Origin: Pseudomonas nitroreducens TX1
GTDB lineage: Bacteria > Pseudomonadota > Gammaproteobacteria > Pseudomonadales > Pseudomonadaceae
DNA: 64,000 bases
Direction of reading: 5' to 3'
NCBI RefSeq assembly: GCF_000313755.1
Contig: NZ_AMZB01000123.1
Coordinates: forward strand, 110,694 to 174,693
The position numbers and the translations under genes were made by a program. This document shows positions 49,331 through 59,461 of the stretch, in pieces. Every line of letters starts with the position of its first letter. Within the stretch, counting starts at the first letter, position 1. The notes under the pieces are model-generated. The model saw only the letters and a program-made list of their open reading frames with translations. It did no database searches and was not told the origin of the DNA.

Positions 49331-50518
49331 ATGGCTCGGTTACACAGATTGTGGTTGGCGACGGCAGTGGCCGCGGCTTTCATGCCCGGCATGGCAGGCG
49401 CCCTGGAACTGGGCGACATCTCCTCGCGGGCGGCGCTGGGCCAGACCCTCTCGGCCAACATCGACCTGCGCGGCGCGGCTGACCTGAGCTCCGAGGAAGT
49501 CGTGGTGAGCCTTGCCTCGGCAGAAGACTTCGAACGCCTGGGCGTGGATCGCAACGTCGTCACCAGCGGGCTGAAGTTCACCCCTGACCTGGGCAAGAAT
49601 GGCCGGGGCGTCATTCACGTCAGCTCCTCCAGGCCGATCCGCGAGCCCTACGTGAACTTCGTTCTCCAGGTGGTCTGGCCGCAAGGCCGACTGGTCCGCG
49701 AATTCACCCTGCTGCTTGACCCGCCGACCTACGTGGCCAGCCCGGTGACACCGCCGGCCATCGCGCCGCTGACTGCCGTTCGTGCGCCACAAGCGCAGCC
49801 GCTGGCGCCTTCGGTAGCCAGTGCGCCGGCTGAGAGCTACCGCATCCAGCGCAACGATGCGCTGTGGGACATCGCCTCGCGCAATCGACCGTCCAGCGGC
49901 GTCTCGGTCATGCAGACCATGGCGGCGATGCAGCGGATGAATCCCGATGCCTTCGTCGACGGCAACATCAATCGTCTGAAAGTCGGCCAGGTATTGCGCC
50001 TGCCCAGCGAACAGCAGGTGCGCGAGCAGAGCCACGCCCAGGCCGTGGCGCATGTGGAAACGCAGAATTCGCAGTGGAAGGCCAGGCGCAATCCGCAAGT
50101 GGCCCAGCAGGGGCGCCAGTTGGACGCCACCCGCAAGGTCGAGGCGGGCAGCGCGCCGGCAAAGGCCGAAGAGCGCGACAGCCTGCGTCTGGTTTCCGGT
50201 CAGCCGGGCAAGGACAAGGGCAAGGTCGAGGTCGAACAGTTGGCCGTGGCTCAGGAAGGCCTGGACAGCGCGCGCCGCGAAGGCGAGGAGCTGCGCAGCC
50301 GGATTTCCGATCTGGAAAGCCAGACCCAGAAGCTGAACAAGCTGATCGAACTGAAGGACTCGCAGATCGCCGGCCTGATCGCGCGGCTGGCCGAGCAGGA
50401 TCGCGCCAAGGCGCAGGCCGCGCCACAAGCGGGCCATCCGCAGGCGTCGGCAGCGGAAGTCGCCCAGGCGAGCGCGCCGCTGACGGCCCAGGCTACGGAT
50501 GGCGCGCCGCGCCCCTGA
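49331..50518 (+). CDS. Short FimV-like LysM protein
   Basis: A 395-residue paralog of the N-terminal half of FimV. Signal peptide at residues 1-24 (MAGALELGD matches the FimV cleavage region), FimV N-terminal domain about 25-140 (LLDPPTYVASP), LysM peptidoglycan-binding domain about 172-227 and a coiled coil about 300-360. The membrane helix, acidic cytoplasmic region and C-terminal TPR of FimV are missing, so it should be wholly periplasmic. GGGGGAG precedes the ATG. It lies between asd and the usg-like gene; fimV itself is at 51792. It ends cleanly, so it looks like a real gene rather than a broken copy. Confidence 0.85.
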   Translation: MARLHRLWLATAVAAAFMPGMAGALELGDISSRAALGQTLSANIDLRGAADLSSEEVVVSLASAEDFERLGVDRNVVTSGLKFTPDLGKNGRGVIHVSSSRPIREPYVNFVLQVVWPQGRLVREFTLLLDPPTYVASPVTPPAIAPLTAVRAPQAQPLAPSVASAPAESYRIQRNDALWDIASRNRPSSGVSVMQTMAAMQRMNPDAFVDGNINRLKVGQVLRLPSEQQVREQSHAQAVAHVETQNSQWKARRNPQVAQQGRQLDATRKVEAGSAPAKAEERDSLRLVSGQPGKDKGKVEVEQLAVAQEGLDSARREGEELRSRISDLESQTQKLNKLIELKDSQIAGLIARLAEQDRAKAQAAPQAGHPQASAAEVAQASAPLTAQATDGAPRP

Positions 50519-50612
50519 GCTGCGGCGATAGGCGGCGGAGCCCTCGATTGCTTCGCCGCGGGTGGGGGCAGTAAAGTGCTGCGCTACTTTCCCACCGATT
50601 GTGAGACACCGG

Positions 50613-51623
50613 ATGCCTGAAACACTCGACATCGCCGTAGTAGGCGCCACAGGACTCGTTGGCGAGGCTTTGGTCGAATTGCTGGAGGAGCGCGACTTTC
50701 CCGTCGCCAACCTGTATCTGCTGGCCAGTGGCGAATCTGCCGGCAAGTCGGTCGCCTTCCGTGGGCGCAACATCCGGGTCGGCAAGCTCGATGATTTCGA
50801 CTTCGCCAAGGTGCGCCTGGCCTTTCTCTCCGTGGGGGCTGAAGCTGCTGCCGAGTGCGCCGCCCGCGCCGATGAGGCCGGCTGCAGCGTGATCGATCTC
50901 AGTGGTGCATCGCGGGATAACGCTTGCGCGCTGCTGGCACTGGCCTGCGTGAATGGCGATGCCGTCCAAACCCTGCAGGTTCCCGCCTTGATTGCCGCGC
51001 CAGCAGCGCCCGCCGCCGAGGTTGCCGAAGTGCTCGCCGCGCTGCGTGGTGTGGTGGAGCTGCGCCAGGTCGCGGTGAACGCCTGCCTGTCCGCTTCAGC
51101 GCTGGGGCGCGAAGGCGTGCAGGAGTTGGCGCGGCAGACCGCCGAGCTGCTCAATGCCCGACCGCTCGAGCCGCGCCTGGTGGATCGCCAGTTCGCCTTC
51201 AACATGCTGGCGCAGCTGGGAGGCGTCGACGAACACGGCTATTCGCCGGTGGAGCGTCGTATCGCCGCGGAACTCGCCGCGCTGTTCCCTGAGCTCGAAA
51301 AGGGCTTGAGCGTGAGTTGCAGTGTGGCGCCGGTGTTCTTCGGCGATACCCTGATGCTTTCCATCAAGACGGCAGCGCCGGTTTCCCTGGGCGCGATCAG
51401 TGCCGCGCTGAACGCAGTCGATGGCATCGAGCTGGTGGAAGACGATTACCCCACTGTCATCGGCGATGCACAGGGGCAGGATAGTGTTTACGTCGGTCGC
51501 CTTCGTACCGGTCTGACAGATTCGTGCGAACTGAATTTGTGGATTGCGTCAGATAATGTGAGAAAAGGCGCAGCCCTAAATGCTGTGAACTTGGGCGAAT
51601 TGTTGATAAAACACTATCTGTAA
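50613..51623 (+). CDS. USG-1-like aspartate-semialdehyde dehydrogenase homolog, probably inactive
   Basis: A 336-residue protein of the Asd fold with N-terminal VVGATGLVGEALVELL. Where active enzymes have a PNCST motif with the catalytic Cys, this one has LIAAPAAPAAEV, so the nucleophile appears lost. It matches the Usg protein that precedes fimV/truA in Pseudomonas and E. coli. A structural or regulatory role is possible; none is known to me. The ATG at 50613 fits the fold; the extension upstream does not. Confidence 0.85.
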   Translation: MPETLDIAVVGATGLVGEALVELLEERDFPVANLYLLASGESAGKSVAFRGRNIRVGKLDDFDFAKVRLAFLSVGAEAAAECAARADEAGCSVIDLSGASRDNACALLALACVNGDAVQTLQVPALIAAPAAPAAEVAEVLAALRGVVELRQVAVNACLSASALGREGVQELARQTAELLNARPLEPRLVDRQFAFNMLAQLGGVDEHGYSPVERRIAAELAALFPELEKGLSVSCSVAPVFFGDTLMLSIKTAAPVSLGAISAALNAVDGIELVEDDYPTVIGDAQGQDSVYVGRLRTGLTDSCELNLWIASDNVRKGAALNAVNLGELLIKHYL

Positions 51624-51791
51624 AAGATACTTACCGAATATTTGAAGAAGTATTCTAGCTTGGCAATACTGGCCGGGAACGTCGCTGACAGGGGAGAACA
51701 CTGCCGTGAAAACGGACAGTGCAGTGGGCAGCGGCGCCCGTTAGACGTTGTTCTAATCCAGAAAAAAGCTATTAAAACAAGGGATTAATAT

Positions 51792-54701
51792 ATGGTCCGG
51801 CTTCGCAAACTGGTGCAGGCAATCGCAGCTGCTTCGGCACTGACCTCGGGCATGGCGCATGCGCTGGGGCTGGGAGACATCCACCTGCGTTCGGCACTGA
51901 ACCAGCCGCTGGATGCGGAGATCGAGCTGGTCGAAGTTCGCGACCTGTCTTCGGCCGAGGTGATCCCGAAGCTGGCGTCGCCGGAGGACTTCAACAAGGC
52001 CGGTGTCGACCGTCAGTACTTCCTGACCGGGCTGAAGTTCACCCCCATCGTCAAGCCCAACGGCAAGAGCGTCATCCGCGTGACCTCCGACCGGCCGGTA
52101 CAGGAACCCTACCTGAACTTCCTCGTGGAGGTGCTGTGGCCCAACGGCCGTTTGCTGCGCGAGTACACCGTGCTGCTGGACCCGCCGCTGTATTCCCCGC
52201 AGACCGCCGCTGCCGTGCCGCGCGCGCCGATGGCCGTACCCGCACCGGTAGTTCGTCCGTCCGCCACCGCCGCGACGCGCCCGGCCGCTGCGCCAGCGCG
52301 TAGCACGGCTCCCACCGCTGCCGCGACGCGTCGACTGGAAGGCAACGAGTATCGCACCGGCAAGAACGACACCCTCTGGGAGATCGCTGCCCGTGCGCGC
52401 CCGGACGGCAGCGTCTCCGTGCAGCAGACCATGCTGGCGATCCAGGACCTCAATCCCGATGCCTTCCTCGGCGGCAATATCAACCGCCTGAAGAGCGGCC
52501 AGGTGCTGCGACTGCCCGACGCCGGGCAGATCAAGGCGCGTACCCAGCCGGAGGCCGCGACCGAGGTCAACCAGCAATATACTGCCTGGCGCGAAGGCCG
52601 CAGCCTGCCCGCCGGCGGCGCCCGTCAGCTGGACGCCACTCCGCGCGCCAATGCCGGTAACGCGCCTGCCCAGGCAGAAACCAAGGACAGCCTGCGCCTG
52701 CTCTCCGGCGAGAACGGCAAGGCGAAGGGGGGCGACAAGGGGAGCAGGGACGGCCAGGCCGTCGCTGACAAGCTGGCCGTCACCAAGGAAAGCCTCGACA
52801 GCACCCGTCGCGAGAACGACGAGCTGCAGAGCCGCATGACCGACTTGCAGAGCCAGATGGACAAACTGCAGAAGCTCATCGCGCTCAAGGATGCGCAACT
52901 CGCCAAGCTACAGAGCGAACTGGGCAACCAGAAGGCCGCAGCGAATGGCGCAGCTGCCGTGCCGGTCCCTGCGCCAGGTGCTGATTCGGCTGCCCAGCCG
53001 GGCACACCGCCGGCTCCGGCCGTTGCCGAACAACCCGTTGCACCGGCGCAACCGGCCGCGCCCGCTGCCGATGCAGGCGCTCCGCCGGCGCCTGCCACCG
53101 AAGCGCAAGCGCAGTCGGTTCCGGCACCCACTCCGGCTGCTCCTGCTCCTGCTCCCGCGCCAGAAGCGCAGAAGCCCAAGCCAGCCCCGGCACCCTCCGC
53201 GGCCCCGGCCGATCAGGCGCAGACCAGCTTCATCGACGAGATCCTGGCCAACCCGATCTGGCTGGGCGCCATCGCCGGCAGCCTGCTGTTGGCGCTGCTG
53301 GTCCTGCTGATGATCATTTCCCGCCGTCGCGCTGCCAAGGAGCAGGAAGACCTCGCTGCCCTCGCCAACGATGACGAGCCGACCCTGGATGACGACCTGA
53401 GCCTGGCTGGCAGCGAGCTGGATACCCTGGACATTCCTCAGGCTGCCGAAGTCGCCGCCCCGACCCAGGCGTCCGAGCGCGTTGCCGCGCAGACCAGCGA
53501 TGCGCTGGGCGAGGCGGACATCTACATCGCCTACGGTCGCTTCAACCAGGCCGCCGAATTGCTGCAGGGCGCCATCTACGACGAGCCGCAGCGCACCGAC
53601 CTGCGCCTGAAACTGATGGAGGTCTATGCCGAGATCGGTGATCGCGAAGGTTTCGCTCGCCAGGAAAACGAGCTGCGCGAGATCGGCGGTGCCGAGCCGC
53701 AGGTCGAACAACTGAAATCCCGGTACCCCGGCATGGTCGCCCTGGCTGCCGTGGGTGGTGGCCTGGCCGCTGCCGCCGCAGCTTCGGACGACGACCTCGA
53801 CGGTTTCAGTCTGGACGACTTCGCCATCGATAGCCCGTCTGTGGGTAGTCCGGCTCTCGCAGCGGAGCCCGCTGCGCAGCCCCATGGCGACCTGGACGAT
53901 GCCTTCGACCTGGCGCTGGACGACCTCGATCTGGGTGACGACAAGCCCGCCGCGCCGGTCGCGCAGCAGGACGACGAGCTTTCCTTTGGCAGCTTCGACC
54001 TGGACGACGACCTGGGCCTGGGCGGTTCGCCGACCGCAGTGCCGAGCGCCAAGGCCGATGACGAGTTCGCCTTCGATCTGGACCTGCCGGAAGAGCCGGT
54101 TGCCAAGGCCGAGGCTCCGTCCCTGGTCGACGATCTGAGCGACTTCTCCCTGGATCTGGACAAGGGCCTGGAGAAAGACTCCCACTCCACCCTGGCTTCG
54201 GCAGAAGAGGACTTCCTGCTGGGCCTGGACGACGACACCGCTTCGCTGTCCGGCGTGAGCCCCGAGGAGTTCAGCCTGGATATCGAGAGCAAGGCACCGC
54301 AACCCGACGACCTGCCGGATGACTTCGACCTGTCCCTTGCGGATGACGAGCCGGCACCGGCCAGGGCCGACGACAGCTTCGCCGCCCAACTGGACGAAGT
54401 CAGCGCCGAGCTCGACCGTCTTTCCGCGCACAACGACGAGCCGCAGGCTCCTGTCGAGTCGCTGGCAGAAGAGGGCTTCTCCGCCAGCGAACTGGATCTG
54501 CCGGGCGAAGGTGCCGACGACGAAGACGATTTCGACTTCCTCTCCGGTGCTGACGAAGCGGCCACCAAGCTCGACCTGGCGCGTGCCTACATCGACATGG
54601 GCGACACCGAAGGCGCCCGCGACATCCTCGATGAAGTCCTCACCGAGGGTAACGACAACCAGCAGCAGGAAGCTCGCGAACTGCTCGGGCGTATCGCCTG
54701 A
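51792..54701 (+). CDS. fimV: FimV, pilus and polarity hub protein
   Basis: A 969-residue inner-membrane protein. It has a signal sequence (about residues 1-24), FimV N-terminal domain (about 25-140), LysM domain (about 185-240), coiled coil (about 320-375), Pro/Ala-rich linker (about 380-480), one membrane helix (about 488-510), a very acidic Asp-rich cytoplasmic region (about 530-900) and a C-terminal TPR-like FimV domain (about 920-969, ATKLDLARAYIDMGD). In P. aeruginosa it localises type IV pilus and chemotaxis proteins to the pole and helps activate cAMP synthesis. The 168-base region before it shows AT-rich sequence but no clear site. Confidence 0.95.
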   Translation: MVRLRKLVQAIAAASALTSGMAHALGLGDIHLRSALNQPLDAEIELVEVRDLSSAEVIPKLASPEDFNKAGVDRQYFLTGLKFTPIVKPNGKSVIRVTSDRPVQEPYLNFLVEVLWPNGRLLREYTVLLDPPLYSPQTAAAVPRAPMAVPAPVVRPSATAATRPAAAPARSTAPTAAATRRLEGNEYRTGKNDTLWEIAARARPDGSVSVQQTMLAIQDLNPDAFLGGNINRLKSGQVLRLPDAGQIKARTQPEAATEVNQQYTAWREGRSLPAGGARQLDATPRANAGNAPAQAETKDSLRLLSGENGKAKGGDKGSRDGQAVADKLAVTKESLDSTRRENDELQSRMTDLQSQMDKLQKLIALKDAQLAKLQSELGNQKAAANGAAAVPVPAPGADSAAQPGTPPAPAVAEQPVAPAQPAAPAADAGAPPAPATEAQAQSVPAPTPAAPAPAPAPEAQKPKPAPAPSAAPADQAQTSFIDEILANPIWLGAIAGSLLLALLVLLMIISRRRAAKEQEDLAALANDDEPTLDDDLSLAGSELDTLDIPQAAEVAAPTQASERVAAQTSDALGEADIYIAYGRFNQAAELLQGAIYDEPQRTDLRLKLMEVYAEIGDREGFARQENELREIGGAEPQVEQLKSRYPGMVALAAVGGGLAAAAAASDDDLDGFSLDDFAIDSPSVGSPALAAEPAAQPHGDLDDAFDLALDDLDLGDDKPAAPVAQQDDELSFGSFDLDDDLGLGGSPTAVPSAKADDEFAFDLDLPEEPVAKAEAPSLVDDLSDFSLDLDKGLEKDSHSTLASAEEDFLLGLDDDTASLSGVSPEEFSLDIESKAPQPDDLPDDFDLSLADDEPAPARADDSFAAQLDEVSAELDRLSAHNDEPQAPVESLAEEGFSASELDLPGEGADDEDDFDFLSGADEAATKLDLARAYIDMGDTEGARDILDEVLTEGNDNQQQEARELLGRIA

Positions 54702-54720
54702 GCCGGAAGGCTCCAGATAG

Positions 54721-55578
54721 ATGATTGAAGCAGTACCCTCAGCGGCGGCCGAATCGGCCGCCGTTGGCGTTTCCAGGATTGCCCTGGGCGTCGAATTCAA
54801 AGGCTCGCGTTACCGCGGTTGGCAGCGCCAGGAAAGCGGTGTGCCGACCGTGCAGGGCGCGCTGGAAAAAGCGCTGTCGCGGGTGGCCGATCACCCGGTT
54901 TCGTTGATGTGTGCCGGGCGTACCGATGCCCTGGTACATGCGAGTGGGCAGGTGGTGCATTTCGATACGACCGCCGAGCGCTCGCTCGTCGCCTGGGTCA
55001 TGGGCACCAATGCCAACCTGCCCAACGACATCAGCGTGACCTGGGCCAAGGTGATGCCCGCTCATTTCCATGCACGCTTCACCGCCATGGCGCGGCGCTA
55101 TCGCTACGTGATCTACAACGACCAGATACGCCCGGCGCATATGGCCGAAGAGGTCACCTGGAACCACCGTCCGCTGGATGTCTCGCGTATGCGCGAGGCG
55201 GCCCGGGCGCTGGTCGGTACCCACGACTTCACCTCGTTCCGCGCGGTGCAGTGCCAGGCCAAGTCGGCCATCAAGACCGTGCATCACCTGGAAGTGATCG
55301 AGCATGGGCGCTTCATTGTGCTGGATGTCCGCGCCAACGCCTTCCTGCATCACATGGTGCGCAACTTTGCCGGGATGCTGATGACCATCGGTGCCGGCGA
55401 GCGCCCGGTGGAGTGGGCGGCCGAGGCGCTGGCCGCGCGCGATCGGCGTGCCGGCGGCATCACGGCGCACCCTTACGGGTTGTACCTGGTGAGCGTGGAG
55501 TACCCCGAGGAGTTCGTGTTGCCCAAGCGCTACCTCGGGCCACATTTCCTTTCAAGTTTGCCGGATATCGCCGGCTGA
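54721..55578 (+). CDS. truA: tRNA pseudouridine(38-40) synthase
   Basis: A 285-residue enzyme that forms pseudouridine at tRNA positions 38-40. The catalytic Asp is in CAGRTDALVHASGQVVHF (about residue 69). The family motif is GRTDAGVHA; the Gly after the Ala is Leu here. Other segments such as FHARF and HMVRN(FAG) are normal. The ATG at 54721 gives a short non-conserved N-terminal extension, so a later start near VSRIALGVEF is possible. It follows fimV after 19 bases. Confidence 0.92.
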   Translation: MIEAVPSAAAESAAVGVSRIALGVEFKGSRYRGWQRQESGVPTVQGALEKALSRVADHPVSLMCAGRTDALVHASGQVVHFDTTAERSLVAWVMGTNANLPNDISVTWAKVMPAHFHARFTAMARRYRYVIYNDQIRPAHMAEEVTWNHRPLDVSRMREAARALVGTHDFTSFRAVQCQAKSAIKTVHHLEVIEHGRFIVLDVRANAFLHHMVRNFAGMLMTIGAGERPVEWAAEALAARDRRAGGITAHPYGLYLVSVEYPEEFVLPKRYLGPHFLSSLPDIAG

Positions 55579-55635
55579 CGATGCCTGGGGCATTTGCTAC
55601 CATCGATCGATCACTTGCCTGAAGGTTGCTGCATC

Positions 55636-56259
55636 TTGTCCGCCGTTCGCATCAAAATCTGCGGTATTACCCGAGTCGAGGATGCCCTGGCCTCCGCCGA
55701 GGCGGGCGCCGACGCCATCGGCCTGGTGTTCTACGCCAAGAGTCCGCGCGCGGTGAGCATTCAGCAGGCGCGGGCGATAGTTGCGGCGCTGCCGCCCTTC
55801 GTCAGCACCGTCGGTCTGTTCGTCAATGCCAGCCGCTGCGAGCTGGGGGAAATCCTCGATGCGGTGCCGCTGGACGTCCTGCAGTTCCACGGCGACGAGA
55901 CACCCGAGGCCTGCTCTGGCTGGCACAAGCGCTACCTCAAGGCTCTGCGTGTGAAGCCCGGCGACGACGTGGCGGCGCAGATCGACAAGTACCCGCAGGC
56001 CAGCGGCTTCCTGCTCGATACCTATGTGGAAGGTATTCCCGGTGGAACCGGGCTGGCCTTCGACTGGTCCCTGGTGCCGAACGACGTGGAGCGTCCGCTG
56101 ATCCTGGCCGGCGGCCTGACGGCTGCCAACGTCGCCGCTGCCATCGCCCAGGTGCGCCCCTACGCCGTGGATGTCAGCGGCGGCGTGGAGGCGAGCAAGG
56201 GCATCAAGGATGCGCAGAAGATTCGCGATTTCATCGCGCAGTGCCGTTCGGTGGCCTGA
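55636..56259 (+). CDS. trpF: Phosphoribosylanthranilate isomerase
   Basis: A 207-residue TIM-barrel enzyme of tryptophan synthesis. It shows [15 protein letters not shown] with the catalytic Cys, LQFHGDE, the Asp in [14 protein letters not shown] and the phosphate site [15 protein letters not shown] chose the TTG at 55636 because it begins exactly where family members do (SAVRIKICG), with GAAGG about 13 bases upstream. The ATG at 55594 is possible but would add 14 unrelated residues. The other trp genes are not nearby, as usual in Pseudomonas. Confidence 0.92.
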   Translation: MSAVRIKICGITRVEDALASAEAGADAIGLVFYAKSPRAVSIQQARAIVAALPPFVSTVGLFVNASRCELGEILDAVPLDVLQFHGDETPEACSGWHKRYLKALRVKPGDDVAAQIDKYPQASGFLLDTYVEGIPGGTGLAFDWSLVPNDVERPLILAGGLTAANVAAAIAQVRPYAVDVSGGVEASKGIKDAQKIRDFIAQCRSVA

Positions 56260-56515
56260 CGCGGAATCTTCATGTGACGACGAGCGGCCTGCCGCCGTCC
56301 ACTACCCAATCGCTGCCCATGGGTGGCGCTGGGAGTTGTCGGTATTGGCAGTCTTGCCACCGGCGACCCGCATCGAGTGCTGTATCCGTGGCGACGCCCC
56401 AGGCGGCGCCTTTGTTTGCGAGGGGTTCCGGCCTTGAGGTCGGAGCCGCGACGATGAATTTGCTCAGCGGCACGCGCAATCCATCGCGGCGTGTCACTGC
56501 ACTGGAGACGAGAGC

Positions 56516-57391
56516 ATGAGCAACTGGCTGGTAGACAAGCTGATCCCTTCCATCATGCGTTCCGAGGCGAAGAAGAGCTCGGTACCGGAAGGCCTGTGGC
56601 ACAAGTGCCCGTCCTGCGAGGCGGTGCTTTACCGTCCGGAGCTGGAAAAGACCCTCGACGTCTGCCCCAAGTGCGATCACCACATGCGTATCGGCGCCCG
56701 CGCGCGCATCGATATCTTCCTTGATGAGGAAGGCCGCGAGGAGCTGGGTGCCGAGCTGGAGCCGGTGGACCGCCTGAAATTCCGCGACAGCAAGAAGTAC
56801 AAGGACCGCCTGACCGCCGCGCAGAAGGATACCGGCGAGAAGGACGCGCTGATCTCCATGAGCGGCAAGCTGATGGGTCTGCCAGTCGTGGTCAGCGCCT
56901 TCGAGTTCTCCTTCATGGGCGGTTCCATGGGTTCCATCGTCGGCGAGCGCTTCGTGCGCGCCGCCAACTACGCGCTGGAAAACCGTTGCCCGATGATCTG
57001 CTTCTCCGCCTCGGGTGGCGCGCGCATGCAGGAAGCGCTGATCTCGCTGATGCAGATGGCCAAGACCTCCGCCGCACTGGCCCGTCTGCGCGAAGAGGGC
57101 ATCCCGTTCATTTCCGTGCTGACCGACCCGGTCTACGGCGGCGTATCCGCCAGCCTGGCGATGCTCGGCGACGTGATCGTCGGCGAGCCGCGCGCCCTGA
57201 TCGGTTTCGCCGGTCCGCGGGTGATCGAGCAGACCGTGCGCGAGAAGCTGCCTGAAGGCTTCCAGCGCAGCGAGTTCCTGCTGGAGCACGGCGCCATCGA
57301 TATGATCGTTCACCGTTCGGAAATGCGTGAGCGGCTGGCCAAGCTGCTCGCCAAGTTCACTCACACACCAAGTACCGCGCTCGCAGGATGA
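56516..57391 (+). CDS. accD: Acetyl-CoA carboxylase carboxyltransferase beta subunit
   Basis: A 291-residue subunit for the first step of fatty-acid synthesis. The N-terminal zinc finger is C31, C34, C50 and C53 (CPSC and CPKC). The carboxyltransferase core has [21 protein letters not shown] and [12 protein letters not shown] 256-base gap separates it from trpF; I see no gene in it, so it probably holds the accD promoter and leader. folC overlaps the last 4 bases. Confidence 0.97.
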   Translation: MSNWLVDKLIPSIMRSEAKKSSVPEGLWHKCPSCEAVLYRPELEKTLDVCPKCDHHMRIGARARIDIFLDEEGREELGAELEPVDRLKFRDSKKYKDRLTAAQKDTGEKDALISMSGKLMGLPVVVSAFEFSFMGGSMGSIVGERFVRAANYALENRCPMICFSASGGARMQEALISLMQMAKTSAALARLREEGIPFISVLTDPVYGGVSASLAMLGDVIVGEPRALIGFAGPRVIEQTVREKLPEGFQRSEFLLEHGAIDMIVHRSEMRERLAKLLAKFTHTPSTALAG

Positions 57392-58668
57392 CCCAACGTA
57401 CCCTTGCCGACTGGCTCAGCTATCTCGAACAACTTCACCCCACGGCAATCGACATGGGGCTGGATCGCTCCCGTGAAGTAGCTGGCCGGCTTGGTCTGGG
57501 GCGCCCTGCGCCCCGCGTGGTGACTGTCACCGGCACCAACGGCAAGGGTTCCACCTGTGCCTTCCTCGCCGCCCTGCTCGGCGAGCAGGGCCTGCGCGTC
57601 GGCGTGTACAGCTCGCCGCACCTGCTGCGCTACAACGAGCGCGTGCTCATCGACGGTGTCGAAGCCAGCGACGACGCGCTCTGCGAAGCCTTCGCCGCGG
57701 TCGAGGCGGCTCGCGGCGAAATCTCCCTGACCTACTTCGAAATGGGCACGCTCGCGGCCTTCTGGTTGTTCGAGCGCGCCAACCTTGACGCCGTGGTGCT
57801 GGAAGTCGGGTTGGGCGGCCGCCTGGATGCGGTCAACCTGATCGACTCCGACGTTGCCGTAGTCACCAGTATCGGCATCGACCACGCCGACTGGCTGGGC
57901 GATACCCGTGAAAGCGTGGCCTTCGAGAAGGCGGGCATCTTCCGGGCCCTCAAGCCTGCCGTCTGTGGGGACCTGGAGCCACCAGCGCCGATCCTCGAGC
58001 AGGCGCGCCAGCTCGGCTCGCCGCTGGTCCTGCGTGGCCGTGATTTCGACCTGGCGATGGGGGACGCCGATTGGCACTGGCGCGGCCGGTCCGCCACGGG
58101 CGAGGCACTGAGCCTGCACAACCTGCCACTGCTTGAGCTGCCGATGGAGAACGCGGCGCTGGCTTTGCAGGTCTACGCCTTGCTGGACCTGCCGTGGCAG
58201 CCTGAGCAATTGATTGCTGCGCTGCTGCGCACTCGCGTGACCGGTCGACTGGACCGCCGCACCGTGCAATGGCGCGGCGAAGAGCGCCACTTGCTGCTCG
58301 ACGTCGGGCATAATCCGCACGCTGCGCAGTACCTCGCCAGCCGCCTGCGTACGGCGCCGCCCAAAGGCGTGCGCCACGCGGTGTTCGGCCTGCTGGCGGA
58401 CAAGGACCTCGACGGCGTACTGGAACCCGTGCTCGGCTTGGTGCAGGATTGGGCCGTCGCGCCGCTGCCCACTGGACGCAGCCGTCCGGCCGCGGAGCTG
58501 GAGGGCGCGTTGCGGGCTCGCGGCGCGCAGGTCAGTTGCCATGGCGATATCGCCGCGGCGCTGGTGGCGCAGTGCGATGCAGCGGGCACCGATGACGAGA
58601 TTCTGGTGTTCGGTTCGTTCTACAGCGTGGCGGATGCCCTGGAGTGGCTCGCCAAGGCTGCTCAATAA
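57388..58668 (+). CDS. folC: Folylpolyglutamate/dihydrofolate synthase
   Basis: A 426-residue Mur-ligase-family enzyme that adds glutamate to folates and makes dihydrofolate. It shows the ATP loop [14 protein letters not shown] (about residues 48-61), the [12 protein letters not shown] region, [10 protein letters not shown] and the C-terminal [12 protein letters not shown]. The start ATG overlaps the accD stop (ATGA), a coupling common in gammaproteobacteria. The SPOR protein gene follows after 23 bases. Confidence 0.96.
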   Translation: MTQRTLADWLSYLEQLHPTAIDMGLDRSREVAGRLGLGRPAPRVVTVTGTNGKGSTCAFLAALLGEQGLRVGVYSSPHLLRYNERVLIDGVEASDDALCEAFAAVEAARGEISLTYFEMGTLAAFWLFERANLDAVVLEVGLGGRLDAVNLIDSDVAVVTSIGIDHADWLGDTRESVAFEKAGIFRALKPAVCGDLEPPAPILEQARQLGSPLVLRGRDFDLAMGDADWHWRGRSATGEALSLHNLPLLELPMENAALALQVYALLDLPWQPEQLIAALLRTRVTGRLDRRTVQWRGEERHLLLDVGHNPHAAQYLASRLRTAPPKGVRHAVFGLLADKDLDGVLEPVLGLVQDWAVAPLPTGRSRPAAELEGALRARGAQVSCHGDIAAALVAQCDAAGTDDEILVFGSFYSVADALEWLAKAAQ

Positions 58669-58691
58669 AGTAGACCTAAGGGGAGTTGTGC

Positions 58692-59357
58692 ATGGCGTTG
58701 CTCGATAAGGGGCTCAAGCAGCGGGTAGTCGGAGCGCTGGTGCTGCTGGCACTCGCCGTGATCTTCCTGCCGATGCTGTTCTCCCGCGAGGATGAGGTAC
58801 GCCAGGTGGTGGTCGAGGCGCCGGTAATGCCCAAGCCGCCGGCCATGCCCACCGTCGAAGTGCAGCCCACCGAAGTTCCCGAGCCCCAGACCGAGGATGC
58901 CGATAACGCCGTGCAGCCGGCCGAAGTGGCGCCGGCGCAGACACCGTCCGCCCCCATTGCCAGCCTGCCGGCCCAGCAGGTCCAGCCGACGCAACCCAAG
59001 GCTCCGGCTCCGCCAGCCGTTACCAAGCCGGCCGCGCCTGCGGCGCAACCGGCCCAGGCCAGTACCGCTCCCGCAGCGCCGGTGCAACAGCCGGCCCAGC
59101 GCCTGGACAGCAACAACCTGCCGGTGAGCTGGTCGGTGCAACTGGCCAGCCTGTCCAACCGTGCCCGCGCTGATGAGTTGCAGAAGTCCCTGCGCAGCCA
59201 GGGCTACAACGCTTATGTGCGCAGCTTCGACGGCATGAACCGGGTCTTTGTCGGCCCGGTGGTCGAGCGAGCCGAGGCGGATCGTTTGCGCGACCAGCTC
59301 GGCAAGCAGCAGAAGCTCAATGGTTTCGTCGTGCGCTTCCAGCCTGAGCGCGGCTGA
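58692..59357 (+). CDS. SPOR-domain protein, DedD-like
   Basis: A 221-residue cell-division protein. It has a short cytoplasmic start, one membrane helix (about residues 14-30), a periplasmic Pro/Ala-rich linker (about 45-140) and a C-terminal SPOR domain (about 145-221, WSVQLASLSNRARADEL) that binds denuded septal peptidoglycan. GGGGAG lies 6 bases before the ATG at 58692. The order folC-dedD-cvpA-purF is the same as in E. coli. Confidence 0.9.
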   Translation: MALLDKGLKQRVVGALVLLALAVIFLPMLFSREDEVRQVVVEAPVMPKPPAMPTVEVQPTEVPEPQTEDADNAVQPAEVAPAQTPSAPIASLPAQQVQPTQPKAPAPPAVTKPAAPAAQPAQASTAPAAPVQQPAQRLDSNNLPVSWSVQLASLSNRARADELQKSLRSQGYNAYVRSFDGMNRVFVGPVVERAEADRLRDQLGKQQKLNGFVVRFQPERG

Positions 59358-59461
59358 GCCCGTTCGTTAGCTTCTTTCAATCGGCCTCATGTCAAACTGG
59401 GGCTCTTCTAAATCGAAGGCCTCTGCTAAAATGCGGGGCCTTTCCGTTTCTGGGCCGCATC

